A DNA stretch of 64,000 nt from Mesorhizobium loti. Its GTDB lineage: Bacteria > Pseudomonadota > Alphaproteobacteria > Rhizobiales > Rhizobiaceae. How positions within the stretch are numbered: the stretch's first letter is position 1; each line of letters starts with the position of its first letter. Of this stretch, positions 1-8,216 are shown piece after piece. Both the position numbers and the translations under genes were made by a program. The stretch is from the NCBI RefSeq assembly GCF_002858745.1, contig NZ_PJRO01000005.1, positions 1 to 64,000 of the forward strand, read 5' to 3'. A model generated the notes under the pieces. It was not told the DNA's origin and did no database searches. It saw only the letters and a list, made by a program, of their open reading frames with translations.

Positions 1-783
1 CAGCGCCTCGGCGTGCGCCTGTTCAACCGCACGACGCGCAGCGTCTCGCTGACCGAAGCGGGGCAGCGGCTTGCCACCAGGCTGCGTCCCGCCGTGACCT
101 CGATCGCGGAGGCGCTGCAGGAGGTCAGCGATTTCCGTGAAGTGCCGAGCGGGACGGTGCGCATCAATGCCAGCGATGCGGCGATACGCATGATCCTGCG
201 CCCGCTTCTGGCGCGGTTCCTCGGCCAGTACCCGCAGATCCATCTCGACATCGTCACCGACGGCAGGCTGAGCGACATCGTCGCCAACGGCTTCGATGCC
301 GGCATCCGCCTTGCCGAAGCCGTACCGCAGGACATGATCGCGGTGCGCCTCACCGAAACGGTGCAGTTCGCCGCTGTCGCTTCCCCCGACTACGTCCGGC
401 GCCGCGGCCGTCCTGCCGTCCCGCAGGATCTCCACCAGCACGATTGCATCCGCTTCCGCTTCGAAAGCGGCGCGCTCTACCGCTGGGAGTTCGAGCGCCA
501 CGGCATTGCCGAAACCATCAACGTCAACGGCCCGCTCACCCTCACCGATCAGATGTTGATGGTGGACGCGGCGATCGACGGCATCGGCATCGCCTTCGTG
601 CCCGATTTTTTGGTCACGGATGCGCTGGGGCAGGGCAGTCTCGAACGCTTCCTTGTCGACTGGTGCCCGGTCTTCCCGGGCGTGTGCCTCTATTATCCCG
701 GCCGCCGCCACCTCTCGACCAGCCTGCGCGCCTTGATCAACACGATCCAGAATGAGCGCAGGTCCGGTGCGCCTGCAAATTAG
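1..783 (+). CDS. LysR-family transcriptional regulator, 3' part (5' truncated by window edge)
   Basis: The reading frame is open from base 1, so the true start lies upstream and most of the N-terminal helix-turn-helix is missing. What remains begins at the end of the HTH (LGVRLFNRTTRSVSLTEAG), the usual junction into the linker helix of LysR proteins. About 235 residues of LysR substrate-binding domain follow. The segment VRINASDAAIRMILRPLL and the effector-domain strand DAGIRLAEAVPQDM are typical of the subgroup that regulates small oxidoreductases or efflux genes. The protein would bind DNA as a tetramer and respond to a small co-inducer. Its target, normally a divergent neighbour, is outside the window, so no specific role can be given. 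Family assignment is secure; function is unknown. Confidence 0.9.
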   Translation, partial: QRLGVRLFNRTTRSVSLTEAGQRLATRLRPAVTSIAEALQEVSDFREVPSGTVRINASDAAIRMILRPLLARFLGQYPQIHLDIVTDGRLSDIVANGFDAGIRLAEAVPQDMIAVRLTETVQFAAVASPDYVRRRGRPAVPQDLHQHDCIRFRFESGALYRWEFERHGIAETINVNGPLTLTDQMLMVDAAIDGIGIAFVPDFLVTDALGQGSLERFLVDWCPVFPGVCLYYPGRRHLSTSLRALINTIQNERRSGAPAN

Positions 784-903
784 GGCCTGCGAAGCAACCG
801 GCGTTGCTGGCGAAGCGTCTCTGGCGCGACCGCCAGTAATAAGGGTCGGCAAGGGGCAGGGGCCATATCCGGCCACCCTTCGCCTGAACTCCCCCTAAAG
901 TCC

Positions 904-930
904 ACAATTGTCCGGCATGCCGACAATTGT
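904..930. promoter_or_regulatory. Nested palindrome, possible operator
   Basis: Two copies of the self-complementary octamer ACAATTGT flank a perfect 10-bp palindrome, CGGCATGCCG, giving an almost fully symmetric 27-bp site. It lies 120 bp after the LysR stop in a stretch (784-1407) with no convincing gene. The symmetry suggests a protein-binding site, but no promoter or regulated gene can be assigned. Confidence 0.4.
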
Positions 931-1142
931 CCGACTCACTGTTTGCTGGCAAACTTCTGCCTGCTGACGAGGGGTAAGTCAGTGGGCTCGAGGCCCGATT
1001 TTTGCTTCGGCATGCTCCCAGGTCGGGCCTCGCCCTACTCCTCCATGCTGCCATGCGGCCAGACGATGGCCCCGGGCCGTTGACCTCATGGGTTCAGTTC
1101 TTCGTCAAAGCGTTGGTCTTGCCGGTGTTGGAAGGCGCGCCT

Positions 1143-1240
1143 TATCTCCCCCCATGCGGGGGAGAAAGCGATTTCAGCATCTTAGCGAGCACGCCCGCAG
1201 GGCGGCGCAGTCTAAGTGCTAGAAATCGCAAGAGAGGGGA
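1143..1240 (+). repeat. Repeat family A, copy A1 (solo)
   Basis: This is a roughly 98-bp imperfect palindrome. The left arm runs from TATCTCCCCCC through GCGATTTCAGCATCTTAG, the loop is GC-rich, and the right arm is CTAAGTGCTAGAAATCGC followed by AAGAGAGGGGA. It is the same family as the eight copies at 46-52.3 kb but has no inverted partner here. Apart from this repeat and the 904-930 dyad, 784-1407 shows no gene. Confidence 0.9.
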
Positions 1241-1407
1241 TTTGCCGGCACACTGCTGATAATCAGCCCGTCAGGCCTCGCCTCGAAGAAGTTTTCCCCG
1301 AGACCCAGCCCGCTCACCCAGCCCTCTCCGCCATACTTCTTCCATTCCTCGACCATGTCCCGGTTTTCGCCGCCTATCCTCGGGCGATCCGCAACAGGGG
1401 TCCGTTC

Positions 1408-1626
1408 ATGGTTTCGTCGATCTCGTCCACGCCGCCGCGTCCGATCTTTCCCGCCTCCGGCCAACAGGCCGAAGCCGCGCTCAAGCGGCAGATCGCGGCA
1501 AGGGAGGCCGAGATCAAGGCCACCTCCGACAAGGCGCAGGCCAGCAGGCTGGCCGAGGAGGTCGAAGCCCTGAAGGTCAAGCTGGCCGCATTGCAGAAGA
1601 AGAAGGCTTCGCCGTCCCAGCGGTAA
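1408..1626 (+). CDS. Small coiled-coil protein (FlxA-like), hypothetical
   Basis: A 72-residue protein starting at ATG 1408. The N-terminal 20 residues are Ser/Pro-rich. The rest is strongly predicted coiled coil, with heptad-like spacing in AEAALKRQIAAREAEIKA and AEEVEALKVKLAALQKKK. This composition resembles FlxA-like proteins found in many Proteobacteria, whose function is poorly known. There is no signal peptide or membrane segment. No clear Shine-Dalgarno sequence precedes the start; a longer frame upstream would begin inside repeat A1 and is considered artefactual. The gene stands alone, with no operon partner. The FlxA label is tentative. Confidence 0.55.
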   Translation: MVSSISSTPPRPIFPASGQQAEAALKRQIAAREAEIKATSDKAQASRLAEEVEALKVKLAALQKKKASPSQR

Positions 1627-1765
1627 GCGCATCGCACAGGCTTTGCTCATCAGTCGCACCTCGCGCATTGGATGCGACGGGAAATCGGGGAGACACCCGC
1701 CCGCCTGAAGCGCATGCGCGCCGGGTTCATCATCCGATAACCATGCCGGCACGACCTGTGTCGAT

Positions 1766-1783
1766 ATACGGCATTTGCCGTAT
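1766..1783. promoter_or_regulatory. Perfect 8-bp inverted repeat upstream of small secreted protein gene
   Basis: ATACGGCA and TGCCGTAT, separated by two bases, form a perfect dyad about 105 bp upstream of the start at 1890. There is no T-run, so an operator is more likely than a terminator. Confidence 0.3.
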
Positions 1784-1889
1784 GCCAACGCTGTCGTTTC
1801 CCCGGCAGATATCGAGGCGGATCGCATCAAGGCGCACCGCGATCCGGCACCGTCGGGTGCCTTCCTGCGCTGCCGGAAGGAGTCAATTC

Positions 1890-2024
1890 ATGAAACGTGT
1901 ATTCATAGCCGTCGTGGCCAGCCTGTTGGCGGCCTCCGCTGCAAACGCCGCAGGTGGCTTCTGGCCGGGTGGCGGCCTCAGCGGCAGCTTGCCGAATGGC
2001 AAGCATTGGTCCCCGTTCCGCTGA
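1890..2024 (+). CDS. Small secreted peptide with Sec signal, 44 aa
   Basis: A 44-residue product starting at ATG 1890, preceded by the Shine-Dalgarno sequence GGAAGGA at good spacing. The first 22 residues form a classic signal peptide: MKR, a hydrophobic core VFIAVVASLLAASA, and an ANA|A cleavage site. The mature peptide is only about 22 residues, Gly/Pro/Trp-rich (GGFWPGGGLSGSLPNGK), and should be periplasmic or secreted. A strong intrinsic terminator follows 17 bp after the stop, which supports an independent transcription unit. No family is recognised. A role as a small envelope or signalling peptide is inference from size and export signal only. Confidence 0.65.
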   Translation: MKRVFIAVVASLLAASAANAAGGFWPGGGLSGSLPNGKHWSPFR

Positions 2025-2041
2025 CCGATCGCGTCGAATGG

Positions 2042-2098
2042 GCTGGAGCGTTTCCGTTTTTCGCGGAAACGCGGAACGCTCCAGCTTTTTTGTTTTTT
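2042..2098 (+). terminator. Intrinsic terminator built from a Rhizobiales palindromic repeat
   Basis: A long imperfect stem (GCTGGAGCGTTTCCG on the left, CGCTCCAGC on the right) is followed by TTTTTTGTTTTTT. It ends the 44-aa peptide gene. The sequence GGAGCG/CGCTCC with the following ACGCAATTCCG belongs to the same intergenic palindrome family as 9378-9478 and 10041-10112. Confidence 0.75.
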
Positions 2099-2294
2099 AC
2101 GCAATTCCGGGCGCAAAACTGCTGCGCACTTTTTGCTGTAATTGCTCTATCGCCCGCCTCGGTTTGCCGGGCGGGTTTTTGCGTTTGGGAAGAGACGAAT
2201 CCCGCCTGTGGTTCCACGGCCGGACAGCGTTGTCAGCCGTCGCCAGAGTAAGGCAAGTCCGGGCTGGCGCTGTGCCGACCGGTTCTTTTCATGC

Positions 2295-2411
2295 TTATGA
2301 AGGTGTTAGCCAGCTATATGCCTGAGCAACAGCGACGACAGCGACCACAAACAGCGCGATTTTGTAATAACGCCCATAGGGCGATTGGTATTCATGCTCT
2401 TTGGCGTACAT
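2295..2411 (-). CDS. Small single-span membrane protein, 38 aa
   Basis: The minus strand encodes 38 residues starting at ATG 2411, with a GGGGAG ribosome-binding site eight to ten bases upstream. The product has a charged N-terminus (MYAKEHEYQSPYGRYYK), one predicted membrane helix (IALFVVAVVAVAQAYSW) and a short tail. A good Shine-Dalgarno sequence and a helix of membrane-spanning length argue for a real gene of the kind usually missed by automated calling. No homologue is recognised and no function can be assigned; small proteins of this layout often modulate membrane complexes. It lies downstream of, and on the same strand as, the DUF4105 gene, 160 bp away. Confidence 0.55.
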   Translation of the reverse strand: MYAKEHEYQSPYGRYYKIALFVVAVVAVAQAYSWLTPS

Positions 2412-2570
2412 AAGCGGTACTCCCCAACACCACTCGACATAGTTATGCACTAGCATCCGATCCGGGCCGATACAATCGATTCTCCTGGTAGAGTTACTGA
2501 TTCATCCACACCGTTGTTGCAAAGCCACGGATTCGACGGAGAAAGAGGAGCGCCCAGCCCTCGCTCCTCC

Positions 2571-3575
2571 CTACCCATTCGGATCCGGCACGCCGCGCCT
2601 GATCTCCTCGGAGAAACCCGGCCCGACACCGAAGGCCTTGGCGCGCTCGCTGATGCGGGAGCGTTCGATCAGTTCAGCGAGCGGCAGCCTGGTGTCGACG
2701 CGCTGCTGGTCATAGAGATAGCCCGGCAGGTAGCCGTTGACGAGCAGGCGCCAGTCGGTCGGCACGCTTGCCCCGACCAGCCGCAGGATACGCACGATCG
2801 CCGTGGTGCAGTTGGTGGTGATCGAGTTGTAGAACTGCGGTCTGGCGGCCAGCGCGTTGGCGTCCTCGACATAGCCGGCCAGGAAGACCCGCGCATGGTC
2901 GGCCGGCACGTTCAGCCGATAGAGATGCACGTCCTCGCCGCGCACATTGGTGCGCAGGCCGATCAGGTCGCGTTCGTCGGCCGCGATCACGATCAACGTA
3001 TCGGTCTTGAAGGCGTCGGCGACCGGAGAATACTCCGTGCCCACCCGGTAGCGCGCCTCGATCGACCAGGCCACCTGCTCGCCGCCCTCGAAGCCGAAGC
3101 TCACGATGGTGTGCGCCATGTCCGGCCCGGCCCAGTAGGACATGAACAGGTCGACGGTCCTGAGCTTCGACAGGTCGTAGCTGCGCGTCTCCCAGCTTTC
3201 GCTGAAATCGGTCTTCGAGCGCCAGGTGAAGTTGCGCATGTCGGTCAGGGTCAGCCGATCGCCCTCGATCCGGCCGGTCACCTGGTGTGCATCTTCCGGC
3301 ACGAAGTCGGCATTGGCCGGCGGCGCGATGCTCGCCCACCAGACAAGCACGCCAGCAAACAAGAATACGAAAAGGCCGACGGCGCGCCAGCGGCGGCGCG
3401 TGAACAGGGCGATCAGTGTTGCCAGGCCGAACAGAGCGAAAAGCGTGGCAGCGACGATGCGTCCCGTTTCCGGCAGCGGCAGCCTGTAGAACAAGGCCAG
3501 CCCGCTCCAGGCGCTTGCCAGCGTGATGGCGAGAAACAGGCCTGCGATCAGGACGAAAAGGCCGGTACAACGCAT
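2571..3575 (-). CDS. DUF4105 domain membrane protein
   Basis: A 334-residue protein. ATG 3575 is preferred over an in-frame GTG at 3593 because GGGAG lies just upstream of the ATG. Three hydrophobic segments occupy the first 90 residues. They are followed by an extracytoplasmic domain with the DUF4105 (Lnb-type) signature: NFTWRSKTDFSESWETRSYDLSKL, the WAGPDMAHTIVSFGFE strand and FYNSITTNCTTAIVRILR. The conserved Cys within NSITTNCTT is compatible with a papain-like fold, and DUF4105 proteins are thought to be periplasmic hydrolases or lipoprotein-related enzymes. No substrate can be read from the sequence. The gene appears monocistronic apart from the 38-aa membrane protein behind it. Confidence 0.85.
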   Translation of the reverse strand: MRCTGLFVLIAGLFLAITLASAWSGLALFYRLPLPETGRIVAATLFALFGLATLIALFTRRRWRAVGLFVFLFAGVLVWWASIAPPANADFVPEDAHQVTGRIEGDRLTLTDMRNFTWRSKTDFSESWETRSYDLSKLRTVDLFMSYWAGPDMAHTIVSFGFEGGEQVAWSIEARYRVGTEYSPVADAFKTDTLIVIAADERDLIGLRTNVRGEDVHLYRLNVPADHARVFLAGYVEDANALAARPQFYNSITTNCTTAIVRILRLVGASVPTDWRLLVNGYLPGYLYDQQRVDTRLPLAELIERSRISERAKAFGVGPGFSEEIRRGVPDPNG

Positions 3576-3761
3576 CGGAACTCCCGGAATCACCTCCGGC
3601 AGGTGGCCGGAGGTTCATCAAGTTGACGAGCAGGACCGGGAAATCAAGTTGCTGCGGTGGGTCTTGAGAATGAGCCTGCTGCCATTCCGGAACGCCGGGG
3701 AAGACACAGCGGTGCTGCCGTATGCGGGGCTGTATCGATATGATCGTCGAAGGGATAAGCA

Positions 3762-3806
3762 ATTTTCGAAAATCCTGTTGACAAGCAGTGCGTCTTCAGG
3801 AAGCTT
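3762..3806 (+). promoter_or_regulatory. Putative promoter with adjacent 12-bp palindrome
   Basis: A perfect palindrome, ATTTTCGAAAAT (3762-3773), is followed four bases later by a consensus -35 box, TTGACA (3778-3783). With a 17-bp spacer the -10 region would be near 3801-3806 (AAGCTT, weak). This would drive the MFS/deacetylase pair downstream. The palindrome next to the -35 box is placed like an operator. Confidence 0.4.
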
Positions 3807-3862
3807 AACTCTCAAGTAAAGAAATCGCGGAAAACCGTGAAACTTCAAATGGGAGGGTTGCG

Positions 3863-4060
3863 ATGCCGCTTCAGCGCATCGAGGGCCGAAGGCTTGCCCG
3901 GCGTGCTTTCAGGGCGAGGCCGCTCGCCGCCGTGCCGCAGCCAATCCATCTTCCGAAACCCACCCAGAGCCGCGCATGGATGGCGGGCGCAGCCGCTCGC
4001 TGCACAAGACCGATCGCATCTTCAGGGGAGGGGATCGAATGACTGGCAGGGATCAAAACA
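3863..4060 (+). pseudogene. Possible remnant of a GntR/FCD-type regulator
   Basis: ATG 3863 follows GGGAGGG and reads MPLQRIEGRRLARRAF, which resembles the opening of GntR-family regulators (LQxIExRRLYxQ). About 100 bp on, another frame reads HPEPRMDGG...KTDRIFRGGDR, resembling the end of an FCD domain. The middle, about 500 bp in an intact gene, would be missing. This is pattern recognition over short stretches and is weak. The interval 3576-4070 otherwise holds only the promoter above. Confidence 0.25.
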
Positions 4061-4070
4061 GGGCGATGTC

Positions 4071-5228
4071 ATGAGCACATCCTCCATCGCCTCTGAAACA
4101 AGCTTTTCGCGGCTGACCATCGTCGCGCTGGTGGCCTTCGCCGCGATCACCCCGATGGCGCTGCTGGTGGCGCCGGCGCTCGCCGCGCAGCTCGGCACGG
4201 AACTGGCCGCCGGTCCATCCCAGATCGGCACCTACTTCTTTGTCGAGAACGGTGCTTTCAGCGCCGCGTCGCTGCTGGGGCTGTTCTGGCTCGGCCGCGT
4301 CAACGTCCATCTCGTCGGCATGATCGCATTGGCCGTGTTCGTCGTCGGCAATCTGGCCACCGCGCTGCTGCTGGGAGACTATGCGACCCTTCTGCTGTTG
4401 CGCGCGTTCACCGGTTTCGGCGGCGGAACCCTGATGGTCCTGTCGATGGTCAGCGCGCAGGACGCCGACAACCCCGAGCGGGTGTTCGGCTACTGGGTCG
4501 TCGGCCAGCTCGTCGCGGGCGCGATAGGCCTCGCTTTGCTGCCGCATCTGTTCGCTAGCTTCGGGCTGAAGTCCTTCTACATTGTGCTGGCCATCCTCAC
4601 GCTGCTGCTCGCCCCGCTGTACAAAGGCTTCCGGGCACCGGCGGCGTCGAAGGCGGCAGGCGCGCGGCCCGCGCCGGGCAGCCGTTTTGTCCTGCTCGCT
4701 ATTCTGGCGGTGGCCGCCATCCTTGCCTTCTACATTGCCATCGGAGGCGTCTGGACCTTCGCCAGCATGGCGGCGGAGCAGGCCGGCATGCAGCCTGCCA
4801 GCATCGGCAACATCCTCGCCATCGCCACGCTGTTCGGCATCGCGGGGGCATTGATCGCCTCTCTCCTGGGCGGCCGCGTCGTTCGCCAGTCGATGCTGCT
4901 GCTCGGCTATGCCATCCTTGTCCTGTCGGTCGTCGCGCTGGCGATGTTCAGGAGCGGCACCGGCTACATCGCGGCGATCTGCGCCTTCAAGTTCGCCTGG
5001 ACCTTCGTGCTGCCCTTCGTCATTGCCGAGGTGGCCAGCCGCGACCCGTCCGGCCGGCTTGTCGCGTCGACCACGATGATCATCGGCACGGGGCTGTCGC
5101 TGGGGCCGTTGTTGGCCGGAACCATGCTCGAGGCGGCCTGGAGCCTGCAATCCGTGTTCATCGCCGCCGCCGCCTGCGGGCTCCTGTCTTTCGCCTGCCT
5201 GCTGCTGTCGCCGCGAGCGAATCCATGA
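4071..5228 (+). CDS. Major facilitator superfamily transporter
   Basis: A 385-residue, very hydrophobic protein with about twelve predicted membrane helices, the standard MFS layout. The open frame extends upstream to 3837, but that stretch is Arg/Gly-rich and not membrane-like. ATG 4071 (MSTSSIASETSFSRLTIVAL) starts directly before helix 1 and is chosen. The helix 4-5 region GFGGGTLMVLSMVSAQDADNPER is MFS-like. The stop overlaps an ATG of the next gene and the pair is clearly an operon. The substrate is unknown. Pairing with a deacetylase-type hydrolase suggests movement of an acylated amine or its product, but that is inference. Confidence 0.85.
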   Translation: MSTSSIASETSFSRLTIVALVAFAAITPMALLVAPALAAQLGTELAAGPSQIGTYFFVENGAFSAASLLGLFWLGRVNVHLVGMIALAVFVVGNLATALLLGDYATLLLLRAFTGFGGGTLMVLSMVSAQDADNPERVFGYWVVGQLVAGAIGLALLPHLFASFGLKSFYIVLAILTLLLAPLYKGFRAPAASKAAGARPAPGSRFVLLAILAVAAILAFYIAIGGVWTFASMAAEQAGMQPASIGNILAIATLFGIAGALIASLLGGRVVRQSMLLLGYAILVLSVVALAMFRSGTGYIAAICAFKFAWTFVLPFVIAEVASRDPSGRLVASTTMIIGTGLSLGPLLAGTMLEAAWSLQSVFIAAAACGLLSFACLLLSPRANP

Positions 5229-5245
5229 ACAAGCGGGGGATCAAA

Positions 5246-6355
5246 ATGAACAAGACGGGTTTCTTCACCGACGAACGAACCTTCTGGCACACGGGCGGCA
5301 TCCAGTCGCTTGTCCTGCCGGTGGGCGGCTGGGTGCAGCCCCCGTCTGCCGCGGGCTTCGCGGAGTCGCCGGATTCCAAGCGGCGCTTCCTGTCCCTGCT
5401 CCAGGTTTCCGGCCTCGCCGCCAAACTGGATGTACGCTCGGCCGCGCCGGCCGGCCGCGAGGATCTGCTGCGCATCCATCCCGCCAGCTATCTGGACGAG
5501 TTCAAGCGTGTCAGCGACACGACGGGCGGAGACCTTGGGGTGAGCGCGCCCTTCGGCGTCGGCAGCTACGAGATCGCAGCACTGTCGGCGGGGCTGGCAA
5601 ATGCTGCCGTCGACGCGGTGTTGTCCGGCACGCTGCAGAACGCCTATGCGCTGTCGCGCCCGCCGGGACATCACTGCCTGCCCGACATGCCGATGGGTTT
5701 CTGCCTGCTCGCCAACATTCCGATCGCCATCGAAGCGGCGCGCCAAAAGCACAGGGTCGGGCGCGTCGCGGTTGTCGACTGGGACGTTCACCACGGCAAC
5801 GGGACGCAGACGATCTACTACGAGGATCCGAACACGCTGACCATTTCGCTGCATCAGGACAGGTGCTTCCCGCCGGGATACAGCGGCGGAGAGGATCGCG
5901 GCGCCGGCAAGGGAACGGGCGCCAACATCAACATTCCGCTCCTGCCCGGCGGCGGCCATGCTGCCTATATGCGCGCCTTCGAGCGCATCGTCATTCCGGC
6001 GCTGGAAGCCTTCAGGCCCGAGCTGATCGTGGTCGCGAGCGGTCTCGACGCGTCCGCCGTCGATCCGCTGGCGCGCATGAACCTGCACAGCGACAGTTAT
6101 CGCGCCATGACGCTGAGCATCCGCGACGCGGCCGATCGTCTCTGCCGGGGACGGCTGGTCGTGGTCCATGAGGGTGGCTATTCGGAAACCTATGTGCCGT
6201 TCTGCGGCCATGCCCTGGTGGAAGCCCTTTCCGGCGAGACGAGCGGCGTCGTCGATCCGCTCCTGGAGATGGCGCTGCAATGGCAGCCGGACGATCGCTT
6301 CGATGCGTTGCAGTTCCAGCTGCTCGACGAGTTGGCGCAGGCGCTCGGACTGTAA
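5246..6355 (+). CDS. Class II histone deacetylase-like / acetylpolyamine amidohydrolase family enzyme
   Basis: A 369-residue zinc hydrolase of the arginase/deacetylase fold. Family motifs appear in order: SRPPGHHCLPDMPMGFC (tandem catalytic His), VVDWDVHHGNGTQ (zinc-ligand Asp and His) and VVASGLDASAVDPLARM (second zinc Asp), with HEGGYSETYVP near the end. Such enzymes remove acetyl or acyl groups from amines, including acetylpolyamines. ATG 5246 has GGGGGA just upstream and is preferred to the in-frame ATG 5225, which overlaps the MFS stop. Length matches bacterial class II HDAC-like proteins. Coupling to an MFS transporter suggests import or export of an acetylated amine; the real substrate is unknown. 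Confidence 0.88.
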   Translation: MNKTGFFTDERTFWHTGGIQSLVLPVGGWVQPPSAAGFAESPDSKRRFLSLLQVSGLAAKLDVRSAAPAGREDLLRIHPASYLDEFKRVSDTTGGDLGVSAPFGVGSYEIAALSAGLANAAVDAVLSGTLQNAYALSRPPGHHCLPDMPMGFCLLANIPIAIEAARQKHRVGRVAVVDWDVHHGNGTQTIYYEDPNTLTISLHQDRCFPPGYSGGEDRGAGKGTGANINIPLLPGGGHAAYMRAFERIVIPALEAFRPELIVVASGLDASAVDPLARMNLHSDSYRAMTLSIRDAADRLCRGRLVVVHEGGYSETYVPFCGHALVEALSGETSGVVDPLLEMALQWQPDDRFDALQFQLLDELAQALGL

Positions 6356-6366
6356 GCGTGAGACAT

Positions 6367-6389
6367 CCCCGGCGCCTGGCGCGCCGGGG
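6367..6389 (+). terminator. GC-rich hairpin after deacetylase gene
   Basis: CCCCGGCGC pairs with GCGCCGGGG across a short loop 11 bp after the stop. There is no T-run, so it may stabilise the mRNA end or assist factor-dependent termination rather than act as a classic intrinsic terminator. Confidence 0.45.
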
Positions 6390-6492
6390 CACGGTCGGCA
6401 ATGCCTGCTGTCGAGCTTGTCACGTAACCCGTTGACGCCATTGTCTAATACGGTAAAACGCATGCCGTAAGGAACGTGCATGGGTTACACAT

Positions 6493-6693
6493 ATGGCAAA
6501 GGAACCACTGATCAGAAAACCGCAATACCGGCCCAATGAAGTGGCCTATGATGCCGACTGCCAGGAGGCTCTGGCCGACCGCATCGACAAAGTGCTCGAC
6601 GATGCCGAAGCCGCGGGCTGGGATCGTTCCAAGGCAGCTTCGGCGCTCATGTATCTGAGCGCAAAACGCCTCAAGGCCGGCGCCCCCTCATAG
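6493..6693 (+). CDS. Small helical hypothetical protein, 66 aa
   Basis: A 66-residue soluble protein (MAKEPLIRKPQYRPNEVAYDADC...). Its second half, SKAASALMYLSAKRLKAG, resembles the core of two other small proteins in this window, at 11306-11527 (KALMYLFSQGVLDD) and 42640-42894 (RATMNLFAQGLFDE). These look like distant members of one small helical family common in rhizobia. A TTGACG box at about 6432 could be its promoter. There is no membrane segment or known domain, and function is unknown. Confidence 0.6.
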   Translation: MAKEPLIRKPQYRPNEVAYDADCQEALADRIDKVLDDAEAAGWDRSKAASALMYLSAKRLKAGAPS

Positions 6694-6931
6694 TTTTCCC
6701 CGACCGAGTGTCTTGATGGCGAGCATCGACGCTCGCGATGACCGTTCGCATGTCGATTCCAGGTTGCCGCCGCTGTCGGCGGTGACCTGTCCTCTCCATC
6801 TGTGCCAGGCTGGCCCCAAAGCCAAGATCTTTGAGCCAGCGATCAATCCGTGTAACAGCCTGCAGGCAAACGAGATTTCCAATCCGGATCGGTACTGCGC
6901 TACCTACCCCTCTTTCAGAGAAGGGACGGAT

Positions 6932-7417
6932 ATGTTGAAGCCGATTACAACCGCGCTTGTTTGCTTGATGGCGATCGCCGGATTTTCCCACACCGCATTC
7001 TCCCAGAACGAGACGCAGAACACCTCGACTGCGCCCCTGGCCGTCGGGCTGACCAATGGCGGCGCCGCGGAAGCACAGGTGATCGAGGCGGTTCGGCGCG
7101 ACGATATCCTGACGATCAAGCTGCGCTTCAAGCCTCTCATCACGAACAAGCTGGAACGGATCTACGATTCGATCAGTGAGACGGACTACCAGAACAGTTT
7201 CTATGTGCTCAGCGGCAACAAGAAGCATCTGCTTTTGAAGGACAGCAACGACCAGCCGCTGACAAACCCCAACCTGGTGATCAAGACCACGAAGGATTCC
7301 CCCACCGCGGGCTCCTGGCACGGCCGGTTTCCCGCCCCGCCAAAGGACATCACCGAAGTGTCGCTGACGATCCCGGGGGTCGAGACGCTCGAGGCCATCA
7401 AGATCACCGACCGATAA
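6932..7417 (+). CDS. Secreted hypothetical protein, partner of OmpA-family gene
   Basis: A 161-residue protein starting at ATG 6932. A Sec signal peptide (MLKPITTALVCLMAIAGFSHTAFS|Q) leads into a roughly 137-residue periplasmic domain with alternating beta-like segments (VIEAVRRDDILTIKLRFKPL, SFYVLSGNKKHLLLKDSN, EVSLTIPGVETLEAIKITDR). It ends two bases before the ATG of the OmpA-family gene, so the two are almost certainly co-transcribed and act together in the envelope. No domain family is recognised. AAGGGACGGA before the start provides a reasonable ribosome-binding site. Confidence 0.75.
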   Translation: MLKPITTALVCLMAIAGFSHTAFSQNETQNTSTAPLAVGLTNGGAAEAQVIEAVRRDDILTIKLRFKPLITNKLERIYDSISETDYQNSFYVLSGNKKHLLLKDSNDQPLTNPNLVIKTTKDSPTAGSWHGRFPAPPKDITEVSLTIPGVETLEAIKITDR

Positions 7418-7419
7418 CG

Positions 7420-8037
7420 ATGGCCTGGGCAAGCAGATGCACCCTGGTGCTGGCCATGATCGTGGCCGGCACGAGTGGCTCCCTCAGCGAGGACTACAAA
7501 CGCGATATCCGCGATCTCAACGCCACGGTTCTGGACCTCAAGGCGACGGTTCTGGACCTGACTGGCCTGCCGTCCGATCTGAGCGGCGCCGTGTCGGATC
7601 TGTCGGGCAAGGCAAACGATCTCGCCGCGCAGCACAGCGGCCTTTCCGTCAAGCAGGACGAGACGTCCGTCAGGATTGCCATGACGGGCGACGTCCTGTT
7701 CGATTTCGACAAGGCCGACATCCGGCCGGCCGCCGAACCGACACTCGCCGATATTGCACGTCTCATCGCCTCCATTCCAAAGGGCACGATCGGCGTGGAG
7801 GGCCATACCGACTCCAAGGGTTCGGCCCGGTACAACAACAAGCTGTCCCTCGAGCGGGCGAGCACTGTCGCGAACTGGCTCGTGGCCCATGGTGCCGACA
7901 AGCAGCGCCTTGCCGTGAAAGCCCTTGGCGACACCCGGCCGGTCGCCCCGAACACGCTGGACGACGGCAGGGACAATCCCGACGGGCGTGCGTTGAACCG
8001 GCGCGTCGAGTTCATATTGCCGATCGAAAAGCCGTAG
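7420..8037 (+). CDS. OmpA-family peptidoglycan-binding protein
   Basis: A 205-residue protein. A hydrophobic N-terminal segment (LVLAMIVAGTSGS) works as signal or anchor. Residues about 25-70 form a repetitive Asp/Leu coiled-coil linker with recurring DL steps (DLNATVLDLKATVLDL, DLSGAVSDLSGKANDL). Residues about 88-205 are an OmpA C-terminal domain: VLFDFDKADIRPAAEPTL, the peptidoglycan-binding segment GVEGHTDSKGSARYN, LSLERASTVANWL and NRRVEFI at the end. It should bind the diaminopimelate stem of peptidoglycan. There is no beta-barrel, so it is a tether rather than a porin. Translationally coupled to the secreted protein upstream. Confidence 0.88.
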   Translation: MAWASRCTLVLAMIVAGTSGSLSEDYKRDIRDLNATVLDLKATVLDLTGLPSDLSGAVSDLSGKANDLAAQHSGLSVKQDETSVRIAMTGDVLFDFDKADIRPAAEPTLADIARLIASIPKGTIGVEGHTDSKGSARYNNKLSLERASTVANWLVAHGADKQRLAVKALGDTRPVAPNTLDDGRDNPDGRALNRRVEFILPIEKP

Positions 8038-8216
8038 ACGCCGGATTTTTCGTTCCGGTCGCTGCTGCGCGGCGGCACCTGATGCCGGTGCGCCCGGTCC
8101 GCTCTGCATCTGGTACTTTCGTACCAACAGGCAATTCGTGACCTGACAACAAGCGCAGGTTGCATTATTGCGCCCGCCAACACGCAACACTGGGAGGTTT
8201 GGACAGCGAGGCGAAG

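Noticed and set aside
1216..1407. Longer start for the 72-aa coiled-coil protein, and other frames beginning MLEIAREGI
   Set aside because: The repeat-A right arm encodes this N-terminus wherever it occurs, so such starts are artefacts of the repeat.
4053..5150. 365-residue antisense frame across the MFS gene
   Set aside because: Extreme Arg/Gln/Asp composition typical of the antisense of a high-GC membrane protein gene.
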